Assembly (NCBI RefSeq): GCF_040712315.1
Contig: NC_134014.1
Coordinates: 42,893,634-42,957,633, forward strand
Reading direction: 5' to 3'
DNA from: Castanea sativa
Taxonomy: Eukaryota; Streptophyta; Magnoliopsida; Fagales; Fagaceae
Length of the DNA stretch: 64,000 nt
Positions 48,852-60,903 of the stretch are shown here, in pieces. Both the position numbers and the translations under genes were made by a program. Every line of letters starts with the position of its first letter. Positions within the stretch are counted from its first letter, which is position 1. The notes under the pieces are model-generated. The model did not search any database. It had not been told where the DNA came from and worked only from the letters and a program-made list of their open reading frames with translations.

Positions 48852-50077
48852 TGATAATAACTTAATTTTGTATATTTATATCATTATTAAAAAGTATTAT
48901 CATACTTATTTTGAGTTAATTTATGTATTTTATACTTGGTTTTGGAATAATTTTGAATAATTAATTTCATACTTAATTGAATTTTAATATGTGAATATGT
49001 CTTTTGTAGGGAAATGAAATTAAACGAGCAGATTTGTGTAAAGAAGAATGCTAATGGACTTTACTTATACAAGGGTAGGCCAACCCAATTAAATTTGGGC
49101 CAATTAAAGAAATGAATCAAAGGAAATCTGCTCCAAATCTAAGCGCATTTCGGATTAAAATTCCAGTCTGTGCATCAATTAGTACTTTCGGCATAACTTT
49201 CAACTTATGTGTCCAATTGAGATGATTCAAGTTGGACCGGAAAGCTAACTTAAACGGCTACAACTTTGTAGTTTATCAAAAGTCCAAATTATTACTCTAA
49301 ATGGGTCACAAATGTCTGTTAAGTAAAGCCTAAAAACTTGAGATTTTCTCCAAATGGGAATTCAAGTTGTAGTAGGATTACTTGTCCTATTTAAAGGCTC
49401 ATTAGGGAAAAATTTAGGAGGGTTTCTGTAGAACAAAATTTAGATTTTCTTTAAGTTTTTTTTTTTTAATATAGTTTTTAGAGTTTTATTTGGTGCTATG
49501 GCTTGCTTGAAGCCTTGCTAAGTCAAGGGGTGAAACTCAATCATTTATTGGTATGTTCTTAACAATTATTTTATGGTTTTGGTGTATATGTTCTTGTATT
49601 TTTGATTGATTTACTCACCCAGAAAAGTGTTCAGTTTTGCATAATTCTTGATTTATTGTAGACTCTGGATAAGTTAAATGTCTTGCGAACTAATTCACTA
49701 GTTTGGTTTTACCTAAAATAAATCAATTTCATAAAACTACCTTAGACAATTAATTCTTGAGTTCTTCTTGTTAAATCATCTAACTAAGATCATTTTTTGT
49801 ATGAACTTTAGTTGGGTTATAAAATAAATATTGTTAAAACTATCAATAGATGTGTTGTGTGTAGATCCCTAAACTTTAGTGTCTTAATATATTATTGTTT
49901 TCACTCAATCTAAATTACCTTTACCAAACCATCAAAATATCTTCAATTAAAATATATTGTTTTATTCTCTTGTGGTTTTCTAATCAATCTCTTTTTCCCT
50001 ATGGATTCGACCTCGGACTCACCAAATTATTACTTTGCAACAATCATGCACTTGGAAGTATTATTTAAGTCGCATCA
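48852..50077 (+). repeat. Gypsy-type LTR, plus orientation
   Basis: 1226 bp from TGATAATAAC to TTTAAGTCGCATCA, followed by AGTTTTTGG. The start and end are typical of non-autonomous plant Ty3/gypsy LTRs. Confidence 0.8.
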
Positions 50078-50083
50078 AGTTTT

Positions 50084-50100
50084 TGGTGCCATTGTTGAGG
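50084..50100 (+). other. Primer-binding site (tRNA-Asp), decayed
   Basis: TGGTGCCATTGTTGAGG matches TGGCGCCGTTGCCGGGG, the complement of the plant tRNA-Asp 3' end, with five differences, all of the C-to-T or G-to-A type. Confidence 0.7.
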
Positions 50101-50107
50101 AAAGGGG

Positions 50108-51204
50108 ATTTATCAACAAACCACAAGATAATTAAACTAAAATAATAAAGTTTAATTGAAGAAATTTTGATGGTTTGGTAAAGGCAATTTAGATTGAGGG
50201 AAAATAACAATATATTAAGGCACTAAGGTTTAGGGATCCACACACAACACATTTTATAACTCAACTAAAATTCACATAAAAGATGATCTTAGTTGAATGA
50301 TTTAACAATAAGAGCTCAAGAATGAATTTTTTAAGGTGGTTTTATGAAATTAATTGATTTTGGGTAAAACAAAACTAGTGAATTAGTTCGCAGAGCATTC
50401 AACGTACTCGGAGTCTACGATAAATCAAAGAATTATACAGAACTAAACACTTTTCTAAATGAGTAAATCAATCAAAAACACAAGAACATAAATATCAAAA
50501 CCATAATATAATTGTTAAGAACATACCAATAAACGGTTGTGTTTCACTCTTTTCCTTAGCAATGCTTCTAGCAAACCAACACACTAAATAAAACTCAAAA
50601 AACTGTATAAATAAATAAATAAATAACTTTAAGAAAACCTAAATTTCGTTCTATAGTAGCTCCCTCTTGAATTTTACCCTAAAGAAAGTTTAAATAGGTC
50701 AAGCAATCCTATTACAACTTGAATTCACGTTTGGAGAAAATCTCAAGTTTTTAGGCTTCACTTAACAGACATTTTTGGCCCATTTAAAGTCATAATTCGT
50801 ACTTTTGGTAAATTATTTAGTTGTAGCCCTTTAAATTAGCTTTTCAGTCCAACTTGAATCATTGCAATTGGAGAGCTAAAAGTTATGCCCAAAATTCCAA
50901 CTGGTGCAAATTTTCTTTGATTCCTTTTTCCAATTGGAATCGAATTTAATCTTGTTGGTCTACTTTGACTTCATCATGGCCCTTGTAAAAGTAAAGTTCG
51001 TTAACCTTTTTCTTTGCGCAAATATGCTCATTTAATTCCATTCTCCTACAAAAGACATATTCACGCATTAAAATTCAATTAAGCACTAAATTAATTATTC
51101 AACATTATTCCAAAACCAAATATAAAAATGCATGAATTAACTCAAAATAAGTATGATAATACTTTCTACTAATGATATAAATATGAAAAATTAGGCTATT
51201 ATCA
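50108..51204 (-). repeat. Gypsy-type LTR, inverted, lacking about 100 bp at its inner end
   Basis: The reverse complement aligns with 48852 to about 49995, for example GATCCCTAAACCTTAGTG, CCATCAAAATTTCTTCAATT and CTTGTGGTTTGTTGA. The last 80-130 bp of the LTR (U5 end) are missing at the centre of the palindrome. Confidence 0.8.
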
Positions 51205-51304
51205 ATCACAATTTTAAGTTAACTTTTAAAAAAACATCCGGTTAAACAAACAAACAAACTTTTAGTGAAACAACCATTTTTTTATATTTTAAATAGTTGT
51301 ATAA

Positions 51305-51878
51305 TAGGGGTGACAATTCGTGTTCACGTGTCGGGTTCATGTCGTGTCAAATTATGAGTATTCGACTACATAGGTCAACACTAACCCGACATGTTTATTA
51401 AACGGGTTAAGATTCCTCAACCCTAACACGACTCATTTATTAAACAGGTTAGTCGTATCGACCTGTTTATCAGATTTTATCAAAATGAAAAATAAAAATT
51501 AATGAAAAAAAAAAAAACAAATAAATATTTTTAATATAAAATTTAAAACTAACGAGTAATTGCATCACAAATAATCATTCAAAACTAAAGTATATCCCAA
51601 TATCACAAATAATCAATCACAATATGTCAAAGAAAATAAATCACAACAACTAATAAGTTTATATACCTAGAGTTTGAAGAGTATATTGGTAAAATGTCAT
51701 TTAATTAAATGGGTCAAACAGGTTTTATTTGTTCAACACTAACCCAACCTGTTTATTAAACGGGTTAGCCATGTCAACACGAATATGACACGAACCCGTT
51801 AAGCCTCAACAGATAATCTGCTAATTTCGTGTCGTGTCGTATCGGGTTCACAGGTCGTGTCAAATTTTGCCACTCCTA
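51305..51878. mobile_element. hAT MITE
   Basis: Ends TAGGGGTGACAATTCGTGTT and (inverted) TAGGAGTGGCAAAATTTGAC, with many CGTGTCG/CGACACG and GGGTTAG motifs near the ends. Copy A lacks it. The flanks TTGTATAA and CTATATAG are only partly alike, so the target duplication is not convincing. Confidence 0.7.
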
Positions 51879-52062
51879 CTATATAGTATTTAAATTGGGC
51901 ATCCAAATATCTTTTAAATTTGAAACTTAGAAAGTTCAATTGTACGGAAGGATAAGCTAAGGATACATATCCTACTATGACAAAACGCAATTTATAAAAG
52001 CAAAATTAATATTAACAAAACGCACTCAAAATATGCAAATAATTAGTAATTAAGATTAAGAA

Positions 52063-52778
52063 TGTGGGGACCCGAGGACCGAAGATTGGAAGCATCGCTA
52101 TAGCCTTCAGTTGTTTCTCATGAAGAAGCATCTATAGCCTGATGAGTGAGGTGGCCCGAGGAGAAAATGGGAAGTGACAGAGTGTCCTTGGGGAGTATAA
52201 GAAGTGAAGGTGGGCGCCTTAGGGGATAAACAAGATATTTGTGGGAGGTTTCTTGTAAAGTCTCACATACTCCTCCGCATTAAATTGCTAGCAACAGCTT
52301 TATCAGTTGCATTAATGAGGAAGTGACCTGAATAGTAGATCCACAGCTCAGTAGCTCCTTCCACCACCTTCACTAGAAGTCTAATGGGACAAGTGTCCTA
52401 AGGATATTTAGGAGGATTGAAGATGGAGGGCTAGGATGCAAGAAGCCATGGAGTATATAAAGGAAAGAGACTCTCAGATAAAGGGGATCTGAAAATAATC
52501 AAGAAAATGGATTAGAGCCAGAACAGTAACTGAGAGAAAGAGAGTGAACAGTGTGTGCAACAACCCAAGAACATTGTCCTCAGGCAAGCTTGTAAAGATC
52601 TATCTACAAATTTAAATCTTAGACTTTTGCCTCCTCCTTCTCTATCTTTGTCCTCGGGCGAAGCCCAACTTATTCATCCCACTCTCTTTACAAGTATTTA
52701 TTGATTTAGGCCGGATTTGTGAACATCAATCTCACCATTCTAAGTGGGCTTGGGCTACCAAGATTTCATGCCCTTACA
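52063..52778 (+). mobile_element. Solo LTR with 5-bp target duplication
   Basis: TGTGGGGACCCGAGG ... CCCTTACA, 716 bp, flanked by AAGAA on both sides (52058-52062, 52779-52783). It carries GGAGTATATAAAGG near 52450 as a TATA box. Copy A lacks it. Its ends resemble the Tat element LTR at 54698 (TGTGGGG...CTTACA), so the families may be related. Confidence 0.82.
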
Positions 52779-53708
52779 AAGAAAAAAAATGTTCTTATAA
52801 AAAATGTAAATATAAAGATGCATTTGTAGAAATAATAAGACAAAAAATACTTGAAAAAGTTGTTGCATTCTTAGAGAGAGATTCAAAATGAATATAAAAT
52901 GAGTGATGCTTTTATGCAATCAAGAAAGAGAAAATTGTTGAGGGTTAGAGTACATCTTTGGATTTATGGGTCTATTTCTTCTCAAGGTGACTAATACTCA
53001 TATTATCTTTAGCAAATTTTAGAATACATATTATAGTGTTTACCAAATAAAAAATAATTATGCATTCCCAATTTCCCACGTGTCGTGTGTGAGTGCAAAC
53101 AAATGATAGAGAGTTAAAGGATGGTGGGACATGCACATTTGACATTGTTTATCATGTAAATTATTTGAAATGAAAAAATCAAATAATTCTTTAAAATGGA
53201 ATAAAATATCTCGCATTTCCACCTCCTACCCAAAAAAAAAAAATCAAAGAGTATCACTTTATTCAAAACTGGTACAAATATAATGTAGTTGTTCAATCAT
53301 AGCTTAAGGAATGATTTCTCAATTTCTCATGTTTTTCTATCCCTTTACAACCGTATAATTTGGTATTTATTAATATCTCTACTAAAGTTGTACTAGAAGG
53401 ATAAAAAGCACTAGAAGTTTGTTTGTTTTTTTTTTTTTTTTTTAATTTTTTATACAAGATATAAATCTACTCTAGTCTAATCTAAGTGTATATGTGTGTA
53501 AAGCTCCCTCTTAGAGACTTGAACCCCGGCCCTTGCCCCCCACACTCCACAATCACTTGTACTTATGAAGTGACTATCGCACCAAGAATGTGCGGTGGTC
53601 ACTAGAAGTTAAATAGTCTTAGCTTTTAGTTTTCCCCTAAAATCACATGAATTTTACCAATGGAATCAAATGACCTATGTTTGAGTTTGACCTCTAAAAT
53701 TACAGAGG

Positions 53709-53858
53709 GCTGATGTGGATTTGTGAGTAAGGGTGCGGGGGAAAGAGAGGAAATATAATTTTGTAGGTTTAATTGGTTCTGGGGCTGATGTGGATTTGTG
53801 AGTAAGGGTGTTGGGGAAAGAGAGGAAATATAATTTTGTAGGTTTAATTGGTTCTGGG
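53709..53858. repeat. 75-bp tandem duplication
   Basis: Two 75-bp units (GCTGATGTGGATTTGTGAG... to GGTTCTGGG) lie head to tail, differing at a few bases. The matching place in copy A has one unit. Confidence 0.88.
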
Positions 53859-54172
53859 GCTGATGGGAGTGGGTTTAATTGGTGTTTTTAGAATTGATGA
53901 GAAAAAAAACTTCAAACACTTTAGGCCCATTCTTGTACAGTCCATGGGCCTTACCCCATCTCTCCCTTGCCTTTTGTTAGAGATGGGCCTGTCCCTTTGG
54001 GCTTTTTCCCCTCCTATTCAATCTTATTATTTATTTATTTAGCTAGAAAAAAAATTAACTGACATTTACACATTTGAACATATACAATTAGTGAAAAAGC
54101 AGAGAGGTTTCATGACTTCATCTCCGCCCATTCTCTCGCCGTGGCAGCATTGACAGCCTATTCAAGGATTAT

Positions 54173-54697
54173 TTACACCAACTTATAACCTCATACATAT
54201 ATATAAATATACTTAAAAATATACAATAAGATACGTAATATAATTTATATATATATATATATAATTTAAATACTATTGATAGTCATTTTTATATTTTGTT
54301 AACTTTTTAAAACAATTTGTAAGGATATTATTAAGTATAAAATGTAAATTGTCCATGTTTATTTATTTATTTATTATTGTGAAGTACTTTTTTTTTTTAA
54401 TTTATCTATTCTAGACTCTTTGGGTTTTGTACCTAATAACTTATTTGGATGAATATTTATGATATGGTTCTACATTTGATTCTAAAATTAAGAAATAAAA
54501 CTCTTTAAGAATAAATAATTTAGAACACATAATTTAAATACTATTGATAGTCATTTTTATATTTTGTTAACTCTTTAAAGAAATTTGTAAGTTTATTATT
54601 AGGTATAAAATGTAAATTGTCCATGTTTATTTATTTATTTATTATTGTGAAGCACTTTTTTTTTACAATTTATTTCTCTTTGTTTTTTGTACCTAAT
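54173..54697. other. AT-rich DNA with a local direct duplication
   Basis: 54262-54405 is repeated at 54531-54673 (period 269 bp; shared ATACTATTGATAGTCATTTT). No gene or known element. CTAAT at 54693-54697 is the expected left target duplication of the following LTR element. Confidence 0.75.
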
Positions 54698-55473
54698 TGT
54701 GGGGGGTAAAAGTGCTTGAATATGCGTTTGGGCTTTGGGCCTGATTAGTTGGTACAAATTTGTTCAATCAGGGTCTCTAGGCCCACAGGTCAATCCGTAC
54801 TATAGTGATCCGAGGAGTTGTCCGAGGAGTTGTCCGAGGAGGAGTATCTCCTCGGACGGGCCCAGCAAAGGCCCTGGGACTTGCTAAACGGTTTAAAGGC
54901 AGAATTCTGGAAGATCTATTGGGTAAAGGTGTGATCCAAGCACCCTTTAGAAGCAGGAACGTGTGAGAAATATCTGAGGAAAAAGCTACTACCACTACAT
55001 TAAAGGCCCTGCATCTACCTCCCTGGCCGCATTAATAGAGAAATGACATCTGAACAGTAAATTTTAGCCTTCTAGCTATTACTTGAAGACTTTAAGAAGG
55101 TGGTGGATGGGATAAGTATCTGGGAGAAAGATTTGTGTTACACGTGGATGAAACAGGGAAGAAGAAGAAGGATATAAGAAGACGAGAGAGGAAAGAAAAG
55201 GGGGATCGCTGCTTCTGGGTTAAAAACCTAAAAGTTGTAATCTTTTGCTTAGAAAAAGAAATATTATACAAATTGTCCTCGGCTTACATCCGAGGAGGTT
55301 TTTTTGGTTACGTCCATCTATTACTTGCATAGACAGCGGCATTCTAGCCTATTGTTCAACTTTCCAACATCCAAAACTTAGCTTTCAAACCCATACTCTA
55401 CAAATTTTATTGTATAAGGCTCTTTGGGCCTGAGCCCATCACTTTGGGTTCGGGTACAAATTGTGCACTTACA
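54698..55473 (+). repeat. 5' LTR of the Tat element
   Basis: 776 bp, TGTGGGGGGTAAAAG to GTGCACTTACA. It contains repeated CCGAGGAG/CTCCTCGG strings and a GGATATAAGAAG TATA-like site near 55170. Confidence 0.85.
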
Positions 55474-55475
55474 AT

Positions 55476-55492
55476 TGGCGCCGTCTGTGAGA
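55476..55492 (+). other. Primer-binding site of the Tat element
   Basis: TGGCGCCGTCTGTGAGA starts two bases after the LTR. The TGGCGCCGTCTGTGGGA form is common in plant gypsy elements. I cannot assign the tRNA with certainty. Confidence 0.7.
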
Positions 55493-55519
55493 ATCTAGCA
55501 TTGAAGGAATTGGAACATC

Positions 55520-58500
55520 ATGGCAGGCTTAGGTTCGCATCATGCAGAATCTTAGGGATCCCAGCGCGAAGATCTTTTTGAGCGTCGGAAGGATCGAGAG
55601 GGAAGCGTGCATACCGTATATCCTGACGCGAGCCATTCGCGTGGTGGAAGCAGTGCCACCCATAAGGATGATGCCAAGGCCATGCAAAGGGAGATTAACC
55701 ACCTCAAGAAAAAGCTACGCCATATTAGACGAAGGCGGGCTTCATCCCCATCTAATCCTTCCTCAAGGGGGTCCCGGGGAAGCAGTTACAGTCCAAGGTC
55801 CAGGACTCCCCCTAGCAAAACCTTCTCTTACAAATGGGATGATCTACCAAGTCGTAAGCATAGGAAACCTCCCTCCAAGGGCTTGGGGAATGATGCTATG
55901 AGCCGAGCGTTACACCAACTCTCCAAATCGCCATTCTCACGCAGGATTGAGAAGGGAAAGCTCCCTAGACGGTCCACCCAGCGCACCTTTACCATTTATA
56001 ATGGCAGGACAGACCCGGTTGAACATGTAAGCCATTTTAATCAGAAGATGGCGGTGCATTCTCAGAACGAAACCTTGATGTGCAAAGTCTTTCCTTCTAA
56101 CCTAGGACCTGTTGCTATGAGATGGTTTAACGGACTAAAGTCAGGGTTTGTCGATCCTTTCATGGAACTTACCAGGGCATTCGCGTCTCGATTCATTACA
56201 TGTAGTAGAGTCCCTTGACCGTTGGACTCACTATTATCTATGGCCATGAGGGAGGGTGAGACATTGAAAGCATACTCCGACAGGTACTGGGAGATGTTTA
56301 ATGAGATCGATGGAAATTTTGATGAAGTGGCGATTAATACTTTCAAAGTGGGCCTCCCCACTGATCATGATTTAAGGAAATCCCTGACCAAAAAGCCCGT
56401 ATGGAGTGTATGTCGCCTCATGGACCGCATCGGCGAGTACAAAAGGGTTGAGGAAGATCAACAACAAGGTAAGGGTAAGACGAAGGTTATCCCGCAGGAG
56501 AGAAGGGATTTCAGGTCGGACAGGTTCCATAACAATAAGCCGATGAGAGATTACTTTGGGCAATCTGGCTCAGCCACTCCTCAAGTAGTTAATACTGTAT
56601 TCCGAGAACCAGTTCACCAATTACTGGAGAAAGTTCGTAAGGAACCCTACTTCAAGTGGCCCAGTAAGATAGCGGGGGACCCTACGAAACGGAATCAGAA
56701 CCTTTCTTGCCAGTACCATTAGGATGTAGGCCATACCACCGAGAATTGTCAGACCCTTTGGAACCACTTAGAGCAGCTCGTTAGCGAGGGAAAATTGAAG
56801 CAGCACCTGTATCAACCCAACGAACAAGAAAATCGCTCGGGTTCAAATAATCAGAAGAACAACTCATCTTGGCCTCCCTTGGGGACGATTAACGTCATCT
56901 TCGCTGCACCTGGCAGGACCGGTTCATGTCCTACCAAGGTGATGGCAAAGTCACATTCCCAGGCCAAAGAGTCAGGCTCGAGGCCGAAGAGGATCAAAGG
57001 GAGTGCGCCTATTTTAGGATTCTCTGATAAAGATAAGGTTGGGACCATTCAACCCCATGACAACGCCCTGGTGGTCACATTGAGGATAGGAAATTATGAC
57101 GTCAAGAGGGTGATAGTCGATTAAGGCAGCGGTGCAGATATTATGTACCTTGACTTATTCAAGGGGCTTAAGTTAGGGCTGGAGGATTTCACTCTCTATG
57201 ACTCGCCGTTAATAAGTTTTGAAGGGAAGATTGTTATACCAAAGGGACAGATCTGATTGCCCGTACAGTCCGGCTCGGAAACGGTTGATGTGGATTTCAT
57301 CGTGGTTGACGCATATTCTCCATACACAGCCATCCTCGCCAGGCCTTGGCTGCATGCTTTGGGTGTTGTTTCCTCAACTTTGCATGTTAAAGTAAAATTC
57401 CCTTCGGGTGGAATCATTGAAGAAATTCTTGGTAGCCAAACAGTAATAAGGCAATGCATATCGGCAGCAGTACTGTATTAGGCCAAGACAAAGTCCTCGG
57501 CCTTGACTGTGGTGGACTTATAGCAATTAAAAACTCTGGATGCGCTCGGTACGGTGACAGCAGAGGAGGCCATGTGTGAAGATTTGGAAAGATTTCTCAT
57601 AACTGATGACCCCGAAAGGTTTTTTCAAGTTGGGATACGGTTACCCCACCAAGAGAAAATGGAATTGGTGATGTTTTTGAAAAACAATATCGATGTCTTT
57701 ACCTGGGATCCCTATGAGGCTCTAGGGGTTGACCCAAGTTTCATTTGTCATCATTTGAACGTCAATTCTACCGTTGTTCCCAAGAGGCAACCACCTCGGT
57801 GCTCTTTGAAATAGCATTCCGAGGCTGTCAAGGAAAAGGTGCTTCAACTCAAAAGGGTTGGGGAAATTAAAGAAGTTTTCTACCCGGAATGGTTTGCGCA
57901 CACAGTCGTAGTGAAAAAGAAGAACGGAAAGTCGAGAGTGTGTGTGGACTTCACAGACCTGAACAAAGCCTGCCCAAAGGACTCGTTCCCGATGCCTCGC
58001 ATCGATCAGCTTGTAGATGCTACGGTTGTGCATCCTCGAATGAGTTTTTTAGATGCTTTCCAGGGTTATCACCAAATACCATTGGCGTTAGGTGATCAGA
58101 AGAAGATTGCTTTCATTACTCCTACAGGGAACTATCACTATAAAGTAATGTCATTCGGGTTGAAAAATGCAGGGGCTACTTACCAAAGGATGATGACCAG
58201 GATGTTTGAATCGCAACTTGGAAAGACCATTGAGGTATATGTGGATGATATGGTAGTGAAGAGTAAGACAGTACCTATGCATGTGAAAGATCTGGACGAC
58301 AACTTTCAAATACTTAGGAAGTACAAGCTGCGTCTTAACGCCTCAAAGTGTTCTTTTGGGGTGGGTGCCGGAAAGTTCCTAGGCTACATGGTGACTCATA
58401 GAGGAATAAAGGTGAACTCGACACAGGTCAGAGCCATCCAGGGCCTGTAACCATCTCAAAATCCAAAGGAAGTTCAGAAATTGACTGGGATGACTGCTGC

Positions 58501-60834
58501 TCTTAGCAGATTTATCTCGGTCCGCTGACAGGTGTAGACCTTTTTTTCAACTGTTAAATAAATGGAAAGAATTCCAATGGTTCGAGGAGTGTGCTTTAGC
58601 TTTCCAGCAACTTAAGGAATATCTTTCCCGACCACCCATTATGTCTCGGCCGGAGGTCGACGAAATCCTGTTTGCATACCTAGCTGTAGCTATCCATGCA
58701 GTTAGCCTGGTTCTGATAAAGGACGACAGTGGGGTACAAAGACCGGTTTATTATGTCAGCAAATCTTTGAATGAAGCTGAGGTGCGTTATTTGCCTTTGG
58801 AGAAGGCAATTCTAGCTGTAGTCCATGCCACACGAAAGCTTCCTCACTATTTTCAGTCCCACACCGTCGTGGTTTTGACTCAACTGCCTCTCAAGTCAAT
58901 GTTACGAAGTGCTGACTACTTGGGGAGGGTAGCCAAGTGGGGAACTATTCTGGGAGCTTTCGATATCAAATATATGCCACGTACCTCGGTGAAGGGCCAG
59001 GTTCTCGCAGATTTAGTGGCGGAGTTCACCGAACCATCGTTAGAAGAAACTGCGAAGGAATCGCACATGAATGAAAAATCAGTTGGCATGATCACTAGCA
59101 AAGGACCTCTGATTTGGAAAGCGTATGTTGATGGGGCAGCAAACCAGAAGGGGTTTGGGTTTGGACTTGTTTTGGTATCCCCTGAAAGAATTATTTTTGA
59201 GAAATCATTGAGATTAGCGTTCACGGCTACTAATAACGAGTCTGAATACGAAGCTGTCTTGGTCGGTATGAATATGGTACAGAGAATGGGGGGAAAGACA
59301 ATTCATATGTCCTCAGATTCTCAATTAGTTGTGGGCCAAGTGATGGGGACCATGGAGGCTAGGGATCCAAGAATGCAAGAGTACCTAACCCAGGTCAAAT
59401 ATTTACAATCCAAGTTCGATTCTTTCATCCTTTCGCACGTTTCTAGAAGTGAAAACACACATGCGAATTCGTTGGCCACTTTGGCGACATCCTCGGCTCA
59501 ATATTTGCCTAGGATTATCCTCGTCGAAGACTTGCTAAATCCAACTCTAACCACTGCAAGTGTCGTCCATATCCATCTAATAAGGCCCGGACCTAGTTGG
59601 ATTGACCCTATGATTTCCTTTCTAAAAAGCGATATTCTGCCCGAGAAGAAGCTGAAGCAGATAAGATTTGTCGAAAGGCGCCTCAGTTCTGGTTGTCCGA
59701 GGATCAGAAATTGTATAAACGCTCTTTTTCCGGACCATACCTGCTGTGTGTATATCCTGAAGCAACGGAGGCACTTTTGGAAGAATTGCATGAGGGAATT
59801 TGTGGAAGCCATACTGAGGGGAGATCCTTAGCCCATAGGGCTCTGACTCAGGGATATTGGTGGCCCAATATGCAGAGGGAAGCTCAAGACTACGCAAGAA
59901 AGTGTGACCAATGCCAAAGGTTTGCTCCCAATATTCATCAGCCTAGGGGAGTCCTTAATCCTTTGTCTAGTCCTTGGCCATTCGCTCAATGGGGACTGGA
60001 TATAGTTGGGCCCTTTCCGAGGGCTGTGGGAAATAAAAGGTGGCTGCTCGTGGGAACTGATTACTTCACTAAGTGGGTCGAAACTGAGCCTTTATCAAAT
60101 ATTAGGGATGTCGACTCCAAGAAATTTATCTGGAAGAATATTATCACTAGATTTGGGGTCCCACACACACTTATTTAGATAATGGCGTATAATTTGATAG
60201 TAGAGCTTTCAGGCAATATTGTAACGACTTGGGCATCACAAATAGATACTCCACCCCAGCTTATCCTTAGGAAAATGAGCAGGCTGAGGCCGTTAACAAA
60301 GTTATAGTCAGTGGACTTAAGAAGAGGCTGGATGATGCGAAGGGTAGATGGGTAAAGGAGTTGCCACATGTTCTGTGGACATATCGGACTACGCCGCAAA
60401 GATCCACTGGAGAAACACCCTTCTCCATGACTTACGAGGCCGAGGCGATGATACCTTTAGAATCTGGGTTTCCCATATTAAGGACGAGTTCCTTCAACCC
60501 GGGGAATAATGATGGCCTCCTGGGAAAAAGCCTGGATCTGGTCGAGGAACGACGAGAGGCCGCCATGGTCTAAATGGCTTATTATCAACATAAGCTTAAA
60601 CGAGGATATGATGCTCATGTGAAGCTGAGGCCACTAGCGCCTGGGGATTTGGTGTTGAGGAAAGTCGTGGGTACTGCCAAAAATCTAGCATGGGGAAAGC
60701 TAGCACCAAATTGGGAAGGACTATATCGGATCATCTCTGTAGCGGGCATAGGGTCATATCGATTAGCTGATCTAAATGAAAAAATTGTACAACGCCCCTG
60801 GAATGTAAACAACCTACAAAGGTATTATTATTAA
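55520..60834 (+). pseudogene. Tat-type gypsy gag-pol, degenerate
   Basis: ATG 55520 (MAGLGSHHAES) is followed by an in-frame TAG. Gag runs to about 56760, including STQRTFTIYNGRTDPVEHV and a zinc-knuckle-like CQYH.DVGHTTENC. The protease region has VIVD.GSGADIMY, where the codon after Asp is TAA. RT (57840-58450) shows [26 protein letters not shown] and [10 protein letters not shown]. RNase H (58560-59030) and a second RNase H (YVDGAANQKGFGFGLVLV, 59125-59500) follow, then integrase with an HHCC finger (59770-59930) and GLDIVGPFPRAVGNKRW. The chain breaks at over ten stop codons and frameshifts near 58515, 59640 and 60178. Non-functional. Confidence 0.92.
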
Positions 60835-60903
60835 TAAAAAATATTTTTGTCATTCATTGTTCAAATTATCATTATGGAGTTTGGTTTATTTATCGCAGCT
60901 CAT

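Larger units (their letters stand above)
48852..51204 (+). mobile_element. Foldback LTR element: LTR, primer site, inverted LTR
   Basis: The element begins TGATAATAACTT and ends with its inverse, TATTATCA. It is flanked by ATTAC (48847-48851) and ATCAC (51205-51209); copy A has the empty site GGATCACAATTTT at about 42737. The left LTR is followed by a tRNA-Asp primer site, then within a few bases by an inverted, slightly shorter LTR. There is no internal domain. Confidence 0.85.
44525..54172. repeat. Tandem segmental duplication, copy B
   Basis: Direct repeat of copy A. Apart from the DUF247 gene it is non-coding and carries its own insertions: a Harbinger MITE (47401-47797), a foldback LTR element (48852-51204), a hAT MITE (51305-51878) and a solo LTR (52063-52778). 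With recognised insertions removed, both copies come to about 5.5 kb. 47076-47400 and 47801-48851 hold only duplicated flanking DNA. Confidence 0.85.

Noticed and set aside
52063..52778. Solo LTR as 3' LTR of the Tat element
   Set aside because: It lies 5' of that element's LTR, has its own AAGAA duplication, and differs in most of its sequence.
55542..55901. 119-residue ORF at the start of the Tat element
   Set aside because: Out of frame with gag, whose true frame (from ATG 55520) gives recognisable gag sequence across the same bases.
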